Of a stretch of 64,000 nt of DNA, positions 35,651 to 44,712 are shown piece after piece. The translations under genes and the position numbers were made by a program. Source of the stretch: Alcaligenaceae bacterium CGII-47 (GTDB lineage: Bacteria; Pseudomonadota; Gammaproteobacteria; Burkholderiales; Burkholderiaceae_B). The notes beneath the pieces are model-generated. The model was given only the letters and a program-made list of their open reading frames with translations, searched no databases and was not told where the DNA came from. Each line of letters opens with the position of its first letter. Position 1 is the stretch's first letter. The stretch is taken from positions 176,175 through 240,174 of the forward strand of contig JAHTBO010000005.1 in assembly GCA_019166125.1 (NCBI GenBank). Reading direction: 5' to 3'.

Positions 35651-35686
35651 TGGACTACCTGCAAGGTTGGCATAGCAGGTAGTCCA
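35651..35686 (-). promoter_or_regulatory. 12-bp stem-loop immediately before the TIGR03756 start codon
   Basis: TGGACTACCTGC (35651-35662) and GCAGGTAGTCCA (35675-35686) form a perfect 12-bp stem with a 12-base loop, ending two bases from the start codon on the minus strand. The whole ribosome-binding zone is inside the stem. It may restrain translation, or be a scar or binding site at the edge of the inserted cargo. Confidence 0.55.
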
Positions 35687-35981
35687 CAGGAAATGGAGAT
35701 GGCAAGCGAGGAACAAACTGAAACGCGGCAGATCGGGTTGTGGGATTTTGTTACGATTGCTCACTGAACTGCTGGAGTCAGCAGCTTAGAAGTTCCAAGT
35801 CAATCTTGGTTAAACGTTCCGCGTAGCTAAACTAGGACGCGGTTCAGAGAGCCATGCCCCAAAAACGATTGTGTTCTTCATCGCTTTCAGGCAACGCAGA
35901 GAGACTGAGACTTATGCTGAAAACGAGCATTCTGATTAGCGCTGACTCTGCCATATTAACTAGCTCCCTATTCAATTTCTT
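35687..35981. other. Intergenic stretch at the cargo edge
   Basis: About 295 bases between the TIGR03756 hairpin and the next rightward gene. Composition becomes clearly AT-richer after about 35,760. No family gene was recognised and no clear promoter was assigned. Confidence 0.35.
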
Positions 35982-36929
35982 ATGCGAAGCAATAAACGCA
36001 GTTTTCTTACACCCGTTGATCCTATTTTTATTCCTGACGCCAAATCTTATTGGGCTACGCACTTCTACAGCGCATTGAAGTGCATTGACTCGCATAAGAA
36101 CCTAATTCACTCCCCGCGAAATTTTAAGAATTTTCCACAGTGGAGCATGAGCCTGCTAAGAGGCAATCTTCCACAGGGTTTTTTCGAAGCAATGGAGTCG
36201 TACCTCATGAATTGGGGGGTGCAATATTTTCTTGCTAGTTTTTTCAATCAAAAGCTAGGTGGGCATTTGATAGAAGAGCTTCTGGAACGACTAGAAGACA
36301 TGTATGGTGTTTGCTTCAATATGAGCTTAGACTCCTTCGCTTTCCATATATCGGGGAGGGATTCAGCCCTGAGTTATCGACTGAGCGATAGGTTTACCGA
36401 CATATTTCCTTTTAAAGATTTGAAGGGTGATGTGCAGAGTCTCATCGCCTTTTCTGATCTGTGCTTAGTGGTCGATAGCAGTTTAACTGGTGATTCGGTT
36501 GCCATATTTGGTGAGGTGGAGGGGATTTATGGAAATAAGTTCAGGTCTGAACGCTACTGGTTAAAGAAGCAGGAGTTCTGTGTTTTTGGAATAGGAACCG
36601 TGGCGGGACAGCATAAGCAGATTTGGTTCGAGGAAACCCGAATTAATGGTATCGACAGAGTTATGATTATGATCGAAAAATCTCACTTCATCATAGAGGA
36701 TTTTTCTCAGACTATCCGTTGTTTTAAATGGCTTTTCTCTAACGGCCCTGCGTTTCAGGATTTTATTGGTGATGAAGAATTCAAGTGGTTCGCCAATCAA
36801 ATGAGGATAAGATGGTCTGATCCCATTGAGACGGTTTTTCTGTTCCTTGAAGATTTCATTGACGGTGGTGACCTCGTTGGTTTCAACGAAAATGAAATTA
36901 GGATCATAACTGACATCCAGGCAAATTAA
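35982..36929 (+). CDS. Unrecognised AT-rich cargo gene (315 residues)
   Basis: I do not recognise this protein. It is a soluble, aromatic-rich protein without signal or membrane segments. Features are a stretch QYFLASFFNQKLGGHLIEEL, a central VAIFGEVEGIYGNKFRSERY with an acidic GEVEG turn, and an acidic C-terminal helix region. The GEVEG segment loosely resembles the E-x-K/E strand of some nucleases, but no full motif is present. It is on the strand opposite to the transfer operon and AT-richer than its neighbours. It occupies the slot where TIGR03757 and DsbC-like genes are expected, so it is probably late-arriving cargo, perhaps a defence gene. Confidence 0.7.
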   Translation: MRSNKRSFLTPVDPIFIPDAKSYWATHFYSALKCIDSHKNLIHSPRNFKNFPQWSMSLLRGNLPQGFFEAMESYLMNWGVQYFLASFFNQKLGGHLIEELLERLEDMYGVCFNMSLDSFAFHISGRDSALSYRLSDRFTDIFPFKDLKGDVQSLIAFSDLCLVVDSSLTGDSVAIFGEVEGIYGNKFRSERYWLKKQEFCVFGIGTVAGQHKQIWFEETRINGIDRVMIMIEKSHFIIEDFSQTIRCFKWLFSNGPAFQDFIGDEEFKWFANQMRIRWSDPIETVFLFLEDFIDGGDLVGFNENEIRIITDIQAN

Positions 36930-37123
36930 GGCAGAACGAAATCTATAGTGCAAGCACTCTTCGCTGGCAGATACATACCCACGCCGAGCATCACCTGCCC
37001 ATCAAGCGTTGTACACAGAATTAGGCTGATTTTGTGCGTTAGATATCTTCTGTGAAGGACAACTTTGACTCGAAACCACTCCCCCGCGAAGCTCACGCTT
37101 CACGGGTTCCGACAAATTCCACC

Positions 37124-37636
37124 TCACATCAACCCATTCTCCGCAAAGGAGAACGGTTGTCCTTTGCCAATGATGAAGTGGTCGAGTAGACGAATATCCA
37201 GCAGTTGCAAGGCTTTTTCCAGGGACTTGGTGAGTGCCTGGTCGGCTTGGCTGGGGTCGGTGCGGCCCGAGGGGTGATTGTGGGCGACGATGATGGCGCT
37301 GGCGTGAAGCTCCAGACATCTGGCTGCGACAACTCGGGGGTAAACGGCGGTGCTATTGACTGTGCCGTTGAACATATGTTCGTAGGCGATGACCTGAAAA
37401 GCAGCATCAAGGAAGACGACGGCGAAGACTTCGTTGGGTTCGTCGGTGAGCTTCATTTGCAGGTAGTTGCGAACGGTTGTTGGGCTGGAAAGCTGGGGGC
37501 CGCGTGAGTACATGCGTTCCTCCAGGATATGGATGGCCTGGGAAATGATGGTGTCTTCGTCGGCGTAGTGCGCTGCGGAAGGTGGGACGATTTTGGTGGC
37601 GCGTTTGCGGGCGCGGGGTTGGGCGGTGGCTGCCAT
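37124..37636 (-). CDS. radC: RadC-like JAB-domain protein
   Basis: The 170-residue protein carries a JAMM metalloprotease-like motif: H119-x-H121 in AHNHPSG with D132 eleven residues on. It is the C-terminal domain of RadC only, without the helix-hairpin-helix part of chromosomal RadC. Such short forms are common in ICEs and prophages, and their role is unresolved (no direct proof of DNA repair). It lies between the TraC gene and the cargo gene and is preceded by a long structured leader. Confidence 0.9.
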   Translation of the reverse strand: MAATAQPRARKRATKIVPPSAAHYADEDTIISQAIHILEERMYSRGPQLSSPTTVRNYLQMKLTDEPNEVFAVVFLDAAFQVIAYEHMFNGTVNSTAVYPRVVAARCLELHASAIIVAHNHPSGRTDPSQADQALTKSLEKALQLLDIRLLDHFIIGKGQPFSFAENGLM

Positions 37637-37830
37637 GGGGTTTCCTCCAGAGAATAAAAGACGGAGGAATCCCCCGAAGGGTGAAACCCTCCGGGTGAGA
37701 TAAAGCGGTGCATCCGTCTGCCGGGGTGTGTTCTGGTGAACGTCGGCAGGTGTTCGCGGTATGGATGCGGGGCGAACGGGTGTTGGTCAGCGCGTAGAAC
37801 CGCGCTCGTAGCCTTGATGACCGTGGCTAC
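37637..37830 (-). ncRNA. Structured leader upstream of radC (copy C of the two-hairpin family)
   Basis: Two distal hairpins match the copies before the DUF3577 gene and the 61656 gene. One has stem GTAGCC/GGCTAC (37808-37813 with 37825-37830) and loop ACGGTCATCAA; the other has AGCGCG/CGCGCT around TAGAAC (37789-37806). Near the start codon, CGGAGG (37662-37667) pairs with CCTCCG (37688-37693), followed by the Shine-Dalgarno CTGGAGG. Stem sequences differ from the other copies while pairing is kept, suggesting a conserved RNA. Confidence 0.65.
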
Positions 37831-37967
37831 CTGGGCATGTCGCTGACTTCGTCAGCAGGCATTTTTAGACGGTTCGATGCTGTTCTTGATGGGCGGCACG
37901 ACATCAAAAATCACGATTCTCCGGGCGCGGCGACAGGCTGCACCAGATTTCCCGGTGCGGCTGGTGT

Positions 37968-40847
37968 CTACCGTGTACCGGGGCCATCCTCCACGGCCCC
38001 CGCACCTTTCAAGAAGGCATCCATTGTCATCGGTTCTATCCCGCGCTTACGATCAATCTCCTCAGCCACTTTCAGCGCAGCGTCCAGTTCGCTGATGCCG
38101 TGGGCCTGCATCAGTCTGAAGCGTTCGGCTTTTTCTTCGGGTTCGGTCATGGCCAAGGCCAGGTACAGGCTGGGTGGGACGGCGCGAAACAGGACTTCCA
38201 TGGTTTTAGACAGCACCACGCCTTCGGTGAATTTCCCGGCTTCTTTGCGGGCCGACAGCATGAGTGCTTTTTGCGCGGGCGAGAGTTCGCGGAATCGGGC
38301 GATCTTTTCCACTTCGTCGGGCGGCATGGACAGGCAGATCCACCATTCGATCATGTTGAGCATGGGTTCGGCGGCTTTGGGCAGGTCGTCCAGGTTTTGG
38401 GTGGCCAGCCAGAACCATGCGCCCAGCTTGCGCCACATCTTGGTGATCTTGACGATGTACGGGGCCAGCAGCGGGTTCTTGGTGATGATATGACCCTCAT
38501 CGGTGACGTTGATGATGGGTCGGCCCAGGAATTGGTCGCGCTCGGCGATGTTGTTGACGGTGTTTATCAGCGAGATATAGGCGATGGATAGCTGGGCGTT
38601 GTAGCCTTCGCGGGCGAAGGTCGCCAGGTCAACGATGGTGATGTCGGCTTCCGGCCAAGGGGTGCCGGGCCGGTCGAACATTTCGCCGTCTACGCCTTGG
38701 CAGAACAGTTCCATGGCCTCGGCCATTTCCTGCAGGCGGGTGCGGCGCGATTCGGGCAGGCTGGTGTCTGCGCCACGCGCACGTAAGGCGTCGCGTACAT
38801 CGCGGGTCAAGACGGTGCGTTGGTCGGCAGCGCACCGTTGCGCCGCATCCAAAATACTCTGCCGTATCAAACTGCGGTCGGCGCGGGTCATGCGGGCTTC
38901 TTCGCGGTCTTCGCCGCCGGTAATCATCAGGCGGGCCGTGATTTCCAGTTCACCCAGCACGTCGCGCTGTTCGTCTGCGGCGCTGTCATCTACACCGGCC
39001 ATTACCTCCAGGTCTTCATCCAGCGCATCCACATCCAGGGTCTGCACTTGCCCAGGCTGTTCCACTAGGCGGCGGGCGTCGGCAAACGGTGCCAGGCTGA
39101 CGCCGGAACCAGGGGAAAGCCGCACCCGATGCACGCTCAGGCCCAGGCGTTCGGCAAATTCTCCATACAACCCGAAGCTGTTGCCTGCTTCCACAATGAA
39201 CAGGCGGGGCCGGTAGATGGCCGTGACTTGGTTGAGGATGTTGTTCAGCGTGGCCGATTTACCGGAGCCTGTCGGGCCGAACAGAAACAGGTGGGCGTTC
39301 ATCTGCCGGTCGAGCCGGTTCAGGAGGTCGAAGGTGATGGTGCCGCCGCCCCGGTTGAAGAAGGTGATGCCGGGGTGGCCGGTTCCCAGGCTGCGCCCCC
39401 ACACCGGGGCCAGGTTGGCGGCATGCTGGGCGAACATCAGTTGGGTGTACCACTGGCGGCTGTCTTTGGCCGGGTCGAACACGCATGGCAGCCGGCGCAG
39501 GTAGCTGTTCAGGGGTGCGACTTCGTCTTCTTCGCGCACGGGCTGCAAACCGGCGTTCAGCATGACGTTGGCCAGTTGCAGGCCACGGTGGTCGATGTCC
39601 TCGATGTCGCGCCCGCGCAGGTAGAACACCAGGCTGCCCCGGTACAGTTTGTGGGCGCTGCCGATCAGGGAACGCGCCTGCTGTACATCTTTGCGGGTCT
39701 GTTCGGATGCCAGGGTTTCACCCACGGATTTACGCGCCAGGTGGTTCAGGTGGGCTTCCAATACATCTTGCGGGGTGGCAACCAGGGTCAGGCACAGAAT
39801 GGTGTCTTCCGGCATCTGGTCGAACAAGGTATTGATGGCGTCGCCCTTGCGCGTTTCGCCGGTCAGGTGGCCGGTGGCAGGCGGGCTGCGCAGCCTGTCC
39901 ACGCTCATGACCCGATGCGGCAGGCCGTCAAAGTACCAGCAGCCGTTGCCGGTGTCGGAACGCGGCTGGCCGAAAAACAGGCGCTGGCTGAAGTCGCTGC
40001 CATCGGCCAATGGCAGCGTATCTGGCAGGCCGACCGTATCGCTCAACTCAAGATCAGACTCCGCTTCCATGGCTGAGGGATCAACTGAATCAACAGCACC
40101 ACCCACCGCTCCAGCCAGCCGATAAAACCGTTCCCGGTCTTCCGCGCCATCACCCAGCAAGCTCGGTTGCGGGTTGAACCAGCGTAGCAGCCAGGTGTGT
40201 ATCTGCGCTTCGTTCATGCGCAGCGCCTGCACACCGGCATTGGTCAGCCCGCCGATCAGGCGTTCGCAGGTGATAGCCAGCGTATGTTCGGGCGACTGGC
40301 CACGCCGTGCCGCCTGCCCGCCGGGAACGCGCCGGTAGACCACCATGCGAACGCGCCGGGTCTGGCCGCGCCAGGGCAAACGAGTGACGGCGTTGTCCTG
40401 AAACAGCCCGCCGGGTTTGGCGATGGCCTGCACATGGCGGGCGAAGAAACTCAGGTAGTGTGCGCTGAAAGCGGTGTCGCGGGCGCGGGGCTGGATATAG
40501 CCTTGCAAGGTATCCAGATAATCCGCGAAGCTGGCGTCGTCCTGGGCGTATAGCTGCACCACCCAGGGGTGTTCGTCCAGTTCGTCGAAACTGTCCTGCA
40601 AGGCGTTTTCCAGGGCATCGCGGGTCTGGGTCAACCAGACGGCTTCGCGGCCTTCCGTGCCTACCGGCAGCAGTTCAAAGAACGCCGCCACCGAACGCCC
40701 GTCATCCAGCAGTATGCAGCCGGATTCGGGCAGGTACTCCACCCAAGGCAGCATGTCCGCAAAGGATGGCGCGGCCTGATACAGCGCCTGTTCATCGGCC
40801 AGCGTGGCGGGCCTGGCGGGCCGCTGGGCGGGAGCCGCGCCGCGCAT
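37968..40847 (-). CDS. traC: VirB4/TraC-type conjugative transfer ATPase (TIGR03744-type)
   Basis: A 959-residue cytoplasmic ATPase that powers assembly of the type IV secretion channel. Walker A (FLFGPTGSGKSATLNN) lies near residue 525 and a Walker B-like INVTDEGHII near residue 780. The N-terminal third holds the TraC-specific domain (LPWVEYLPESGCILLDDGRS). The start ATG overlaps the stop of the upstream lipoprotein gene by one base. A Ser/Glu-rich insert around residue 270 is unusual but keeps the frame. Intact. Confidence 0.93.
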   Translation of the reverse strand: MRGAAPAQRPARPATLADEQALYQAAPSFADMLPWVEYLPESGCILLDDGRSVAAFFELLPVGTEGREAVWLTQTRDALENALQDSFDELDEHPWVVQLYAQDDASFADYLDTLQGYIQPRARDTAFSAHYLSFFARHVQAIAKPGGLFQDNAVTRLPWRGQTRRVRMVVYRRVPGGQAARRGQSPEHTLAITCERLIGGLTNAGVQALRMNEAQIHTWLLRWFNPQPSLLGDGAEDRERFYRLAGAVGGAVDSVDPSAMEAESDLELSDTVGLPDTLPLADGSDFSQRLFFGQPRSDTGNGCWYFDGLPHRVMSVDRLRSPPATGHLTGETRKGDAINTLFDQMPEDTILCLTLVATPQDVLEAHLNHLARKSVGETLASEQTRKDVQQARSLIGSAHKLYRGSLVFYLRGRDIEDIDHRGLQLANVMLNAGLQPVREEDEVAPLNSYLRRLPCVFDPAKDSRQWYTQLMFAQHAANLAPVWGRSLGTGHPGITFFNRGGGTITFDLLNRLDRQMNAHLFLFGPTGSGKSATLNNILNQVTAIYRPRLFIVEAGNSFGLYGEFAERLGLSVHRVRLSPGSGVSLAPFADARRLVEQPGQVQTLDVDALDEDLEVMAGVDDSAADEQRDVLGELEITARLMITGGEDREEARMTRADRSLIRQSILDAAQRCAADQRTVLTRDVRDALRARGADTSLPESRRTRLQEMAEAMELFCQGVDGEMFDRPGTPWPEADITIVDLATFAREGYNAQLSIAYISLINTVNNIAERDQFLGRPIINVTDEGHIITKNPLLAPYIVKITKMWRKLGAWFWLATQNLDDLPKAAEPMLNMIEWWICLSMPPDEVEKIARFRELSPAQKALMLSARKEAGKFTEGVVLSKTMEVLFRAVPPSLYLALAMTEPEEKAERFRLMQAHGISELDAALKVAEEIDRKRGIEPMTMDAFLKGAGAVEDGPGTR

Positions 40848-41326
40848 CAGTACGCCTCCAGCCGTTCACCCGGCATGGCGTACTGCACCTTGGAGTGCAA
40901 AGGAAAGACAGTGCTGTAACCCGGCACCGGCACTTGTTCCGTCCCGGCCAGATGGGGAAAGACGTACATCACAATGTCCGGGTTGGGCAGGCGGTGAAAT
41001 TGCTGCAGGATCTCGTTGTGGCTGGTGCGGGCGTAGCTGGCGGCATCCAGGGCAGCGGCCTGGGCTTCGTGTTCCGTCAGGGGGCGGCGCAAGGTCAGGC
41101 GGGCATCCAGCAATTGCCGGTTGGCGACACTGGCCGTTGTTGCACCACTGCCCGGCACCGCACCGCCCATGCCGCCATCGGCCTGCTGCCAGATGTCCAT
41201 CATGGTCTGGCTGCCGTGGGTCAGCATGTCTTCCGAGCTGGTGGCGCAGCCTGCCAACGTGGTCAGCACGGCCAGCCCGACGCAGGCTCTGGCCCAGCGA
41301 CGTTCTTCAATCCAGTTCCATTGCAT
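40847..41326 (-). CDS. Conjugative transfer region lipoprotein, TIGR03751 family
   Basis: A 159-residue protein with a lipoprotein signal (VGLAVLTTLAGC, lipobox LAGC). The mature part has TSSEDMLTHGSQTMMDIWQQ and the C-terminal VFPHLAGTEQVPVPGYSTVF then PLHSKVQYAMPGE, the family signature. It is predicted to sit in the outer membrane as part of the core channel, in the place of TraV or VirB7. It overlaps TIGR03752 by 20 bases. Confidence 0.9.
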   Translation of the reverse strand: MQWNWIEERRWARACVGLAVLTTLAGCATSSEDMLTHGSQTMMDIWQQADGGMGGAVPGSGATTASVANRQLLDARLTLRRPLTEHEAQAAALDAASYARTSHNEILQQFHRLPNPDIVMYVFPHLAGTEQVPVPGYSTVFPLHSKVQYAMPGERLEAY

Positions 41327-42713
41327 CGTGTCCTCCGATTTCGTGATTCACCCGCCGCCCATCGGGCGCGTAGTCGATGGCAACCGCCTGTTCCAGATGA
41401 ATGGCGACTTGGGCGCCGGGCTGCACATACACTGCTGCGAATGCCTGGCCGTACAGGCGGTTTACCCACTGCGACATTTCCTGAACGCCACCGGCCAGCA
41501 CCCGGCCCATGGCTTCGTTGCCGGAAATCCCTACGGAACCCATCGAACCATCCCGGTTGTTGATGTAGGACACATTGCCGCCTTCGGATGGAATCAGCGC
41601 CGCCGCGCCTGCACCGGCTGCGGTAATCAGCGCCTGAGTCCCCAGGTACTGCTGGGCGTTGCTGCGCCGTTCGCCGCCCACGCAGGGAATGCCGTAGGGG
41701 TCGCTGATCCAGCCCAGGCCGTCCTGCCCGGATGCCTGCCCCTGTCGTTGGCGCTGGCCGTCTTCCGGTACGGTGCGGATGGTGCCGTCCTGAAACACAA
41801 AGGTCAGGCTGCGAATCTGCCCGCGCACGCAAGACAGCGTCCAGTCGCCGGTCGCCGTGCCGCTGACCACGGCACCGGCCACACCGGGCAGGTCGATGCC
41901 GTTGGCTGTCAGGTTGTCGGGGCCGATCAGCACTTTGAAGGGGTATGGGTCGTTGACCGTGCCGTCGATAGGCACCCGCCCGATCAGGGCCGTCATGGAA
42001 ATGGAACCCATCAGGGTGGCGTTGGCCGGTAAGGTGTAGACCGGCGTAGCGGCTGCGGCCGTACTGAAACTGGCCGGGGCAGAAACATCAAATTCTCCGG
42101 TTTGCAACGGTTGCTGCGCTGGCCCGAAACGATTAGGAAAACCCATGGCCGTGCCAGCCTGCCGCCCATCGGCGCTGGGCGCGTCGCCTGGTTCCACCCA
42201 CTGCAGGGTGTCACGTTCAGCGGCCAGCATCTCGTCATCGCGCAGCCCCAGGCCCACTGGCAGTTCGGTGGCGTCAGCCGCTTGCGACAAGGTTTCCATC
42301 TGGCGCTGCACCTGCTGAAGCAGTTCCTGAGACTGCCGGCGTTCCTGTTCCAGCCGCTGCTGTTCGGCCTTCAGCTTGCGCTGTTCGCCGTCCACGGCGT
42401 TACGAATCCGCTGCTCGATCTGGTTGTCGCGCTGGCGCAGACGTTCGTTTTCAGTTTTATGGACTTTGTTGTCGGCCACCGCGCCTTGCAGTTCGGTGCG
42501 CAGTTGCTTGACCTGGCCGATGAGCGTGGCAACTGTATCGTGGGGGCTGTCGCCCTCGATGCCCAGCGCCCGCATTTCCTCGGGCGTCAGGCGCGGGGTA
42601 CGGTCGCCCGTGGCCGCGCCGCCGTCGCCCCCGGAAAACACCCGTATCATCACCCACAGCACCAGCAGTGCTACGGGAATCATCAACCACTTCAACAGGC
42701 CGCTACTTTTCAT
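41307..42713 (-). CDS. ICE core channel protein, TIGR03752 (PFL_4705) family, TraB/VirB10-like
   Basis: A 468-residue protein with an N-terminal membrane anchor (LLKWLMIPVALLVLWVMIRV), then a long coiled coil at about residues 75-145 (RLRQRDNQIEQRIRNAVDGE and following), and a C-terminal VirB10-like beta domain (PVYTLPANATLMGSISMTAL). It should span from inner to outer membrane. The ATG at 42713 is used; the longer frame adds 28 residues from the preceding gene. Confidence 0.9.
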   Translation of the reverse strand: MKSSGLLKWLMIPVALLVLWVMIRVFSGGDGGAATGDRTPRLTPEEMRALGIEGDSPHDTVATLIGQVKQLRTELQGAVADNKVHKTENERLRQRDNQIEQRIRNAVDGEQRKLKAEQQRLEQERRQSQELLQQVQRQMETLSQAADATELPVGLGLRDDEMLAAERDTLQWVEPGDAPSADGRQAGTAMGFPNRFGPAQQPLQTGEFDVSAPASFSTAAAATPVYTLPANATLMGSISMTALIGRVPIDGTVNDPYPFKVLIGPDNLTANGIDLPGVAGAVVSGTATGDWTLSCVRGQIRSLTFVFQDGTIRTVPEDGQRQRQGQASGQDGLGWISDPYGIPCVGGERRSNAQQYLGTQALITAAGAGAAALIPSEGGNVSYINNRDGSMGSVGISGNEAMGRVLAGGVQEMSQWVNRLYGQAFAAVYVQPGAQVAIHLEQAVAIDYAPDGRRVNHEIGGHDAMELD

Positions 42714-43617
42714 GGTTGACCTCAAAGGTGATGGCAGGCGTAAACGCAGGCGCGACAACAGGCTGTACAGCGGCGGGCCGCGCTGTCCGCGCATCAAAGC
42801 GGCTAACGGCAGGCGACAGAAAGCGCGACAGCGGCCCGCGCGTCACTAGATACAAGGTGGTGGTGTCCGTCGCCAAGCCTGTCGGCCCCAGCGTTGCATG
42901 CTGAAAACTCGCCGCCACAAAATCCCCCTGCAGGTCGCGGGCATCCAGCATCAGGCGGTCTTTGCCGGTATTGCGCAGGCGAACGGCAGTGACCCAGGTG
43001 CCGTCCAGCCGCCATGCGCCCAGCGCCTGATAGGCCAGCGGCAAGTTGGGCAACAAGGTTTTCAAAGGCAGTTTGCGCGGCAGCGTCATGGGCATCAGCC
43101 CTGGAATGGCATCCACGGTGCGTAGCGGCGCATACAGGCTTTGCGCCGCATGGCGCGTCAGCACCACGGCAACCGGCGTATGCCGTGGCCGGGGCGGCGC
43201 GGGCGCAACAGCGGCTGGGCCAGCCGCCGCAGCTTGCGAAGCATCCACAATCCGCACCGGCTCCAGCGGCGGCGCATCCGCTTCAGCCGCTTCAGCCGCT
43301 TCAGCGGCGATGTCCAGCAAAATCAACGAACCCGTTTCTACATCCTGCAATTGCAAACGGCTGGGCGCAATGGCTTCGCTGGCTTTCAGATAAATGGCCC
43401 CGCCCGCGCTTTGCACCCGTAGCGTATCTTGCACCCTGGCCGGTACGCCCACGCGCACATTGCGGTCAATAAACACCACCCGTTCCTGACCCACCACCAA
43501 AGGCACGGCCAGCGGTAGCCGGTTCCAATGCAGAATTTCCACGGCGTGTACGGCGGGTACACAACACAGCATGGCAATACCCGCCCATAGCGCCTTGATG
43601 CAATAAAAGCTCTTCAT
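42703..43617 (-). CDS. ICE protein, TIGR03749 (PFL_4704) family, TraK/VirB9-like
   Basis: A 304-residue secreted protein with a signal peptide (ALWAGIAMLCCVPAVHAVEI). The mature N-terminal beta domain (LHWNRLPLAVPLVVGQERVV, FIDRNVRVGVPARVQDTLRV) and an Ala/Pro-rich linker are family features, and the C-terminal domain ends in the TIGR03749 pattern. It is probably the TraK/VirB9 equivalent in the outer-membrane core complex. It overlaps its neighbours by 4 and 11 bases. Confidence 0.88.
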   Translation of the reverse strand: MKSFYCIKALWAGIAMLCCVPAVHAVEILHWNRLPLAVPLVVGQERVVFIDRNVRVGVPARVQDTLRVQSAGGAIYLKASEAIAPSRLQLQDVETGSLILLDIAAEAAEAAEADAPPLEPVRIVDASQAAAAGPAAVAPAPPRPRHTPVAVVLTRHAAQSLYAPLRTVDAIPGLMPMTLPRKLPLKTLLPNLPLAYQALGAWRLDGTWVTAVRLRNTGKDRLMLDARDLQGDFVAASFQHATLGPTGLATDTTTLYLVTRGPLSRFLSPAVSRFDARTARPAAVQPVVAPAFTPAITFEVNHEK

Positions 43618-44306
43618 CGTGCAGCTCCCTGTAAAGCCCCCAGGCCGCCACCCAGATCAGCGGCGGCACTCTCATCCACCGGCACGGTGATACGTTCCGG
43701 CGCCTGGCTGTAGCAGTCCAGCACCAGGCCAAAGGGGTTGCGTTCCGGGTCGTGATCCTGGCGGGCCACCTTGATGCGGTAGCGCACCAGAGCGCGTTTA
43801 ACCTGTTCCGAGCCGTGGTATTCATCGGCGCTCACATCCAGCGTCACAATCCAGTCGCGGTCAGACAGCGCCTGCACCCGGCTAGCCGGGTCGTCGCCAT
43901 AGCCGCGACCGGGGATTTCATACAGGCCGCGCACCCGCTCACGCAGTTCGCCCGTGCTGCGGCGGTACTCGTAATCCTGTCGCAGCGACACCCGGCAGGC
44001 AGGCGTCAAGTAGGCCGACAACGCATGCAGGTTGCGGGCATAGTCATGTTCGCCATTGGTCGGCCAGCGGTTCAACTGCTGAAAAATGTAGAAGGTGAAG
44101 GCGTAGACCGATTCCGGCGGGACTTCCCACCACTTGCGCACGCTGCCGGAACGCAAGTCGGGCGGCACATGGATGGTGAGGTCGCGGGGCGACTGCCACC
44201 AGCCCACGCCCAGCAATAAGGCCAGAACCAGTAACCCGGCCAGGCCCAGCCGTAAGGTGCGGATATGCGCTTGCAGGTGAGTGATTTCATTTTTGAAGCG
44301 GCTCAT
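43614..44306 (-). CDS. ICE protein, TIGR03746 (PFL_4703) family, TraE/VirB5-8-like
   Basis: A 230-residue bitopic membrane protein. One membrane segment lies near the N-terminus (LGLAGLLVLALLLGVGWWQS) and the periplasmic domain contains VYAFTFYIFQQLNRWPTNGE and YLTPACRVSLRQDYEYRRS. The ATG at 44306 is preferred, overlapping the upstream stop by four bases. It is the presumed scaffold protein of the inner-membrane complex. Confidence 0.9.
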   Translation of the reverse strand: MSRFKNEITHLQAHIRTLRLGLAGLLVLALLLGVGWWQSPRDLTIHVPPDLRSGSVRKWWEVPPESVYAFTFYIFQQLNRWPTNGEHDYARNLHALSAYLTPACRVSLRQDYEYRRSTGELRERVRGLYEIPGRGYGDDPASRVQALSDRDWIVTLDVSADEYHGSEQVKRALVRYRIKVARQDHDPERNPFGLVLDCYSQAPERITVPVDESAAADLGGGLGALQGAAR

Positions 44307-44701
44307 GAGCGGCTCCGGCGAACAGACCACCAACCGCTACGCATCACCAGCGCTTGCCCGCCTACCCAGGGTGCCAGCGCGGGCAATTGGCGGCTGATCC
44401 ACCATTGAACTTGCCTGTACAACCAGGTTTCCGGGCGGTTGCGCTTCTGGCGGCGCATGACGGCCCCGCCCACAAACACCCCCAGCGCAATGCCCACTAC
44501 AACCAGGGTTGGCACCAGGGCGATGGTAGATAGCAGCAGTGCCAAAGGGATGCCCACCAGCAAGCCAGCAGCGGCAGACAAGCCAGTGCAAATCCATAGC
44601 TCATCAGCCGTCAGCCCCCGCACCACCACCGGCTGGCGGTTCAGCCGATGCGGAAGGAAGGCCACGGTGCCGTCAGAACGTGATTCGTAGGGAAGCGCCA
44701 T
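44303..44701 (-). CDS. Conjugative transfer region protein, TIGR03750 family, TraL-like
   Basis: A 132-residue protein with two adjacent membrane helices (ELWICTGLSAAAGLLVGIPL, LALLLSTIALVPTLVVVGIA). Charged ends include FLPHRLNRQPVVVRGLTADE and RQKRNRPETWLYRQVQWWIS. The pattern and position match TIGR03750, the TraL/VirB3 counterpart that links the ATPase to the channel. Confidence 0.9.
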   Translation of the reverse strand: MALPYESRSDGTVAFLPHRLNRQPVVVRGLTADELWICTGLSAAAGLLVGIPLALLLSTIALVPTLVVVGIALGVFVGGAVMRRQKRNRPETWLYRQVQWWISRQLPALAPWVGGQALVMRSGWWSVRRSRS

Positions 44702-44712
44702 AGCCGCCTCGC

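Noticed and set aside
39129-40076. 315-codon plus-strand frame inside the TraC gene
   Set aside because: It is antisense to a complete VirB4/TraC ATPase; the frame is open only because of high GC content.
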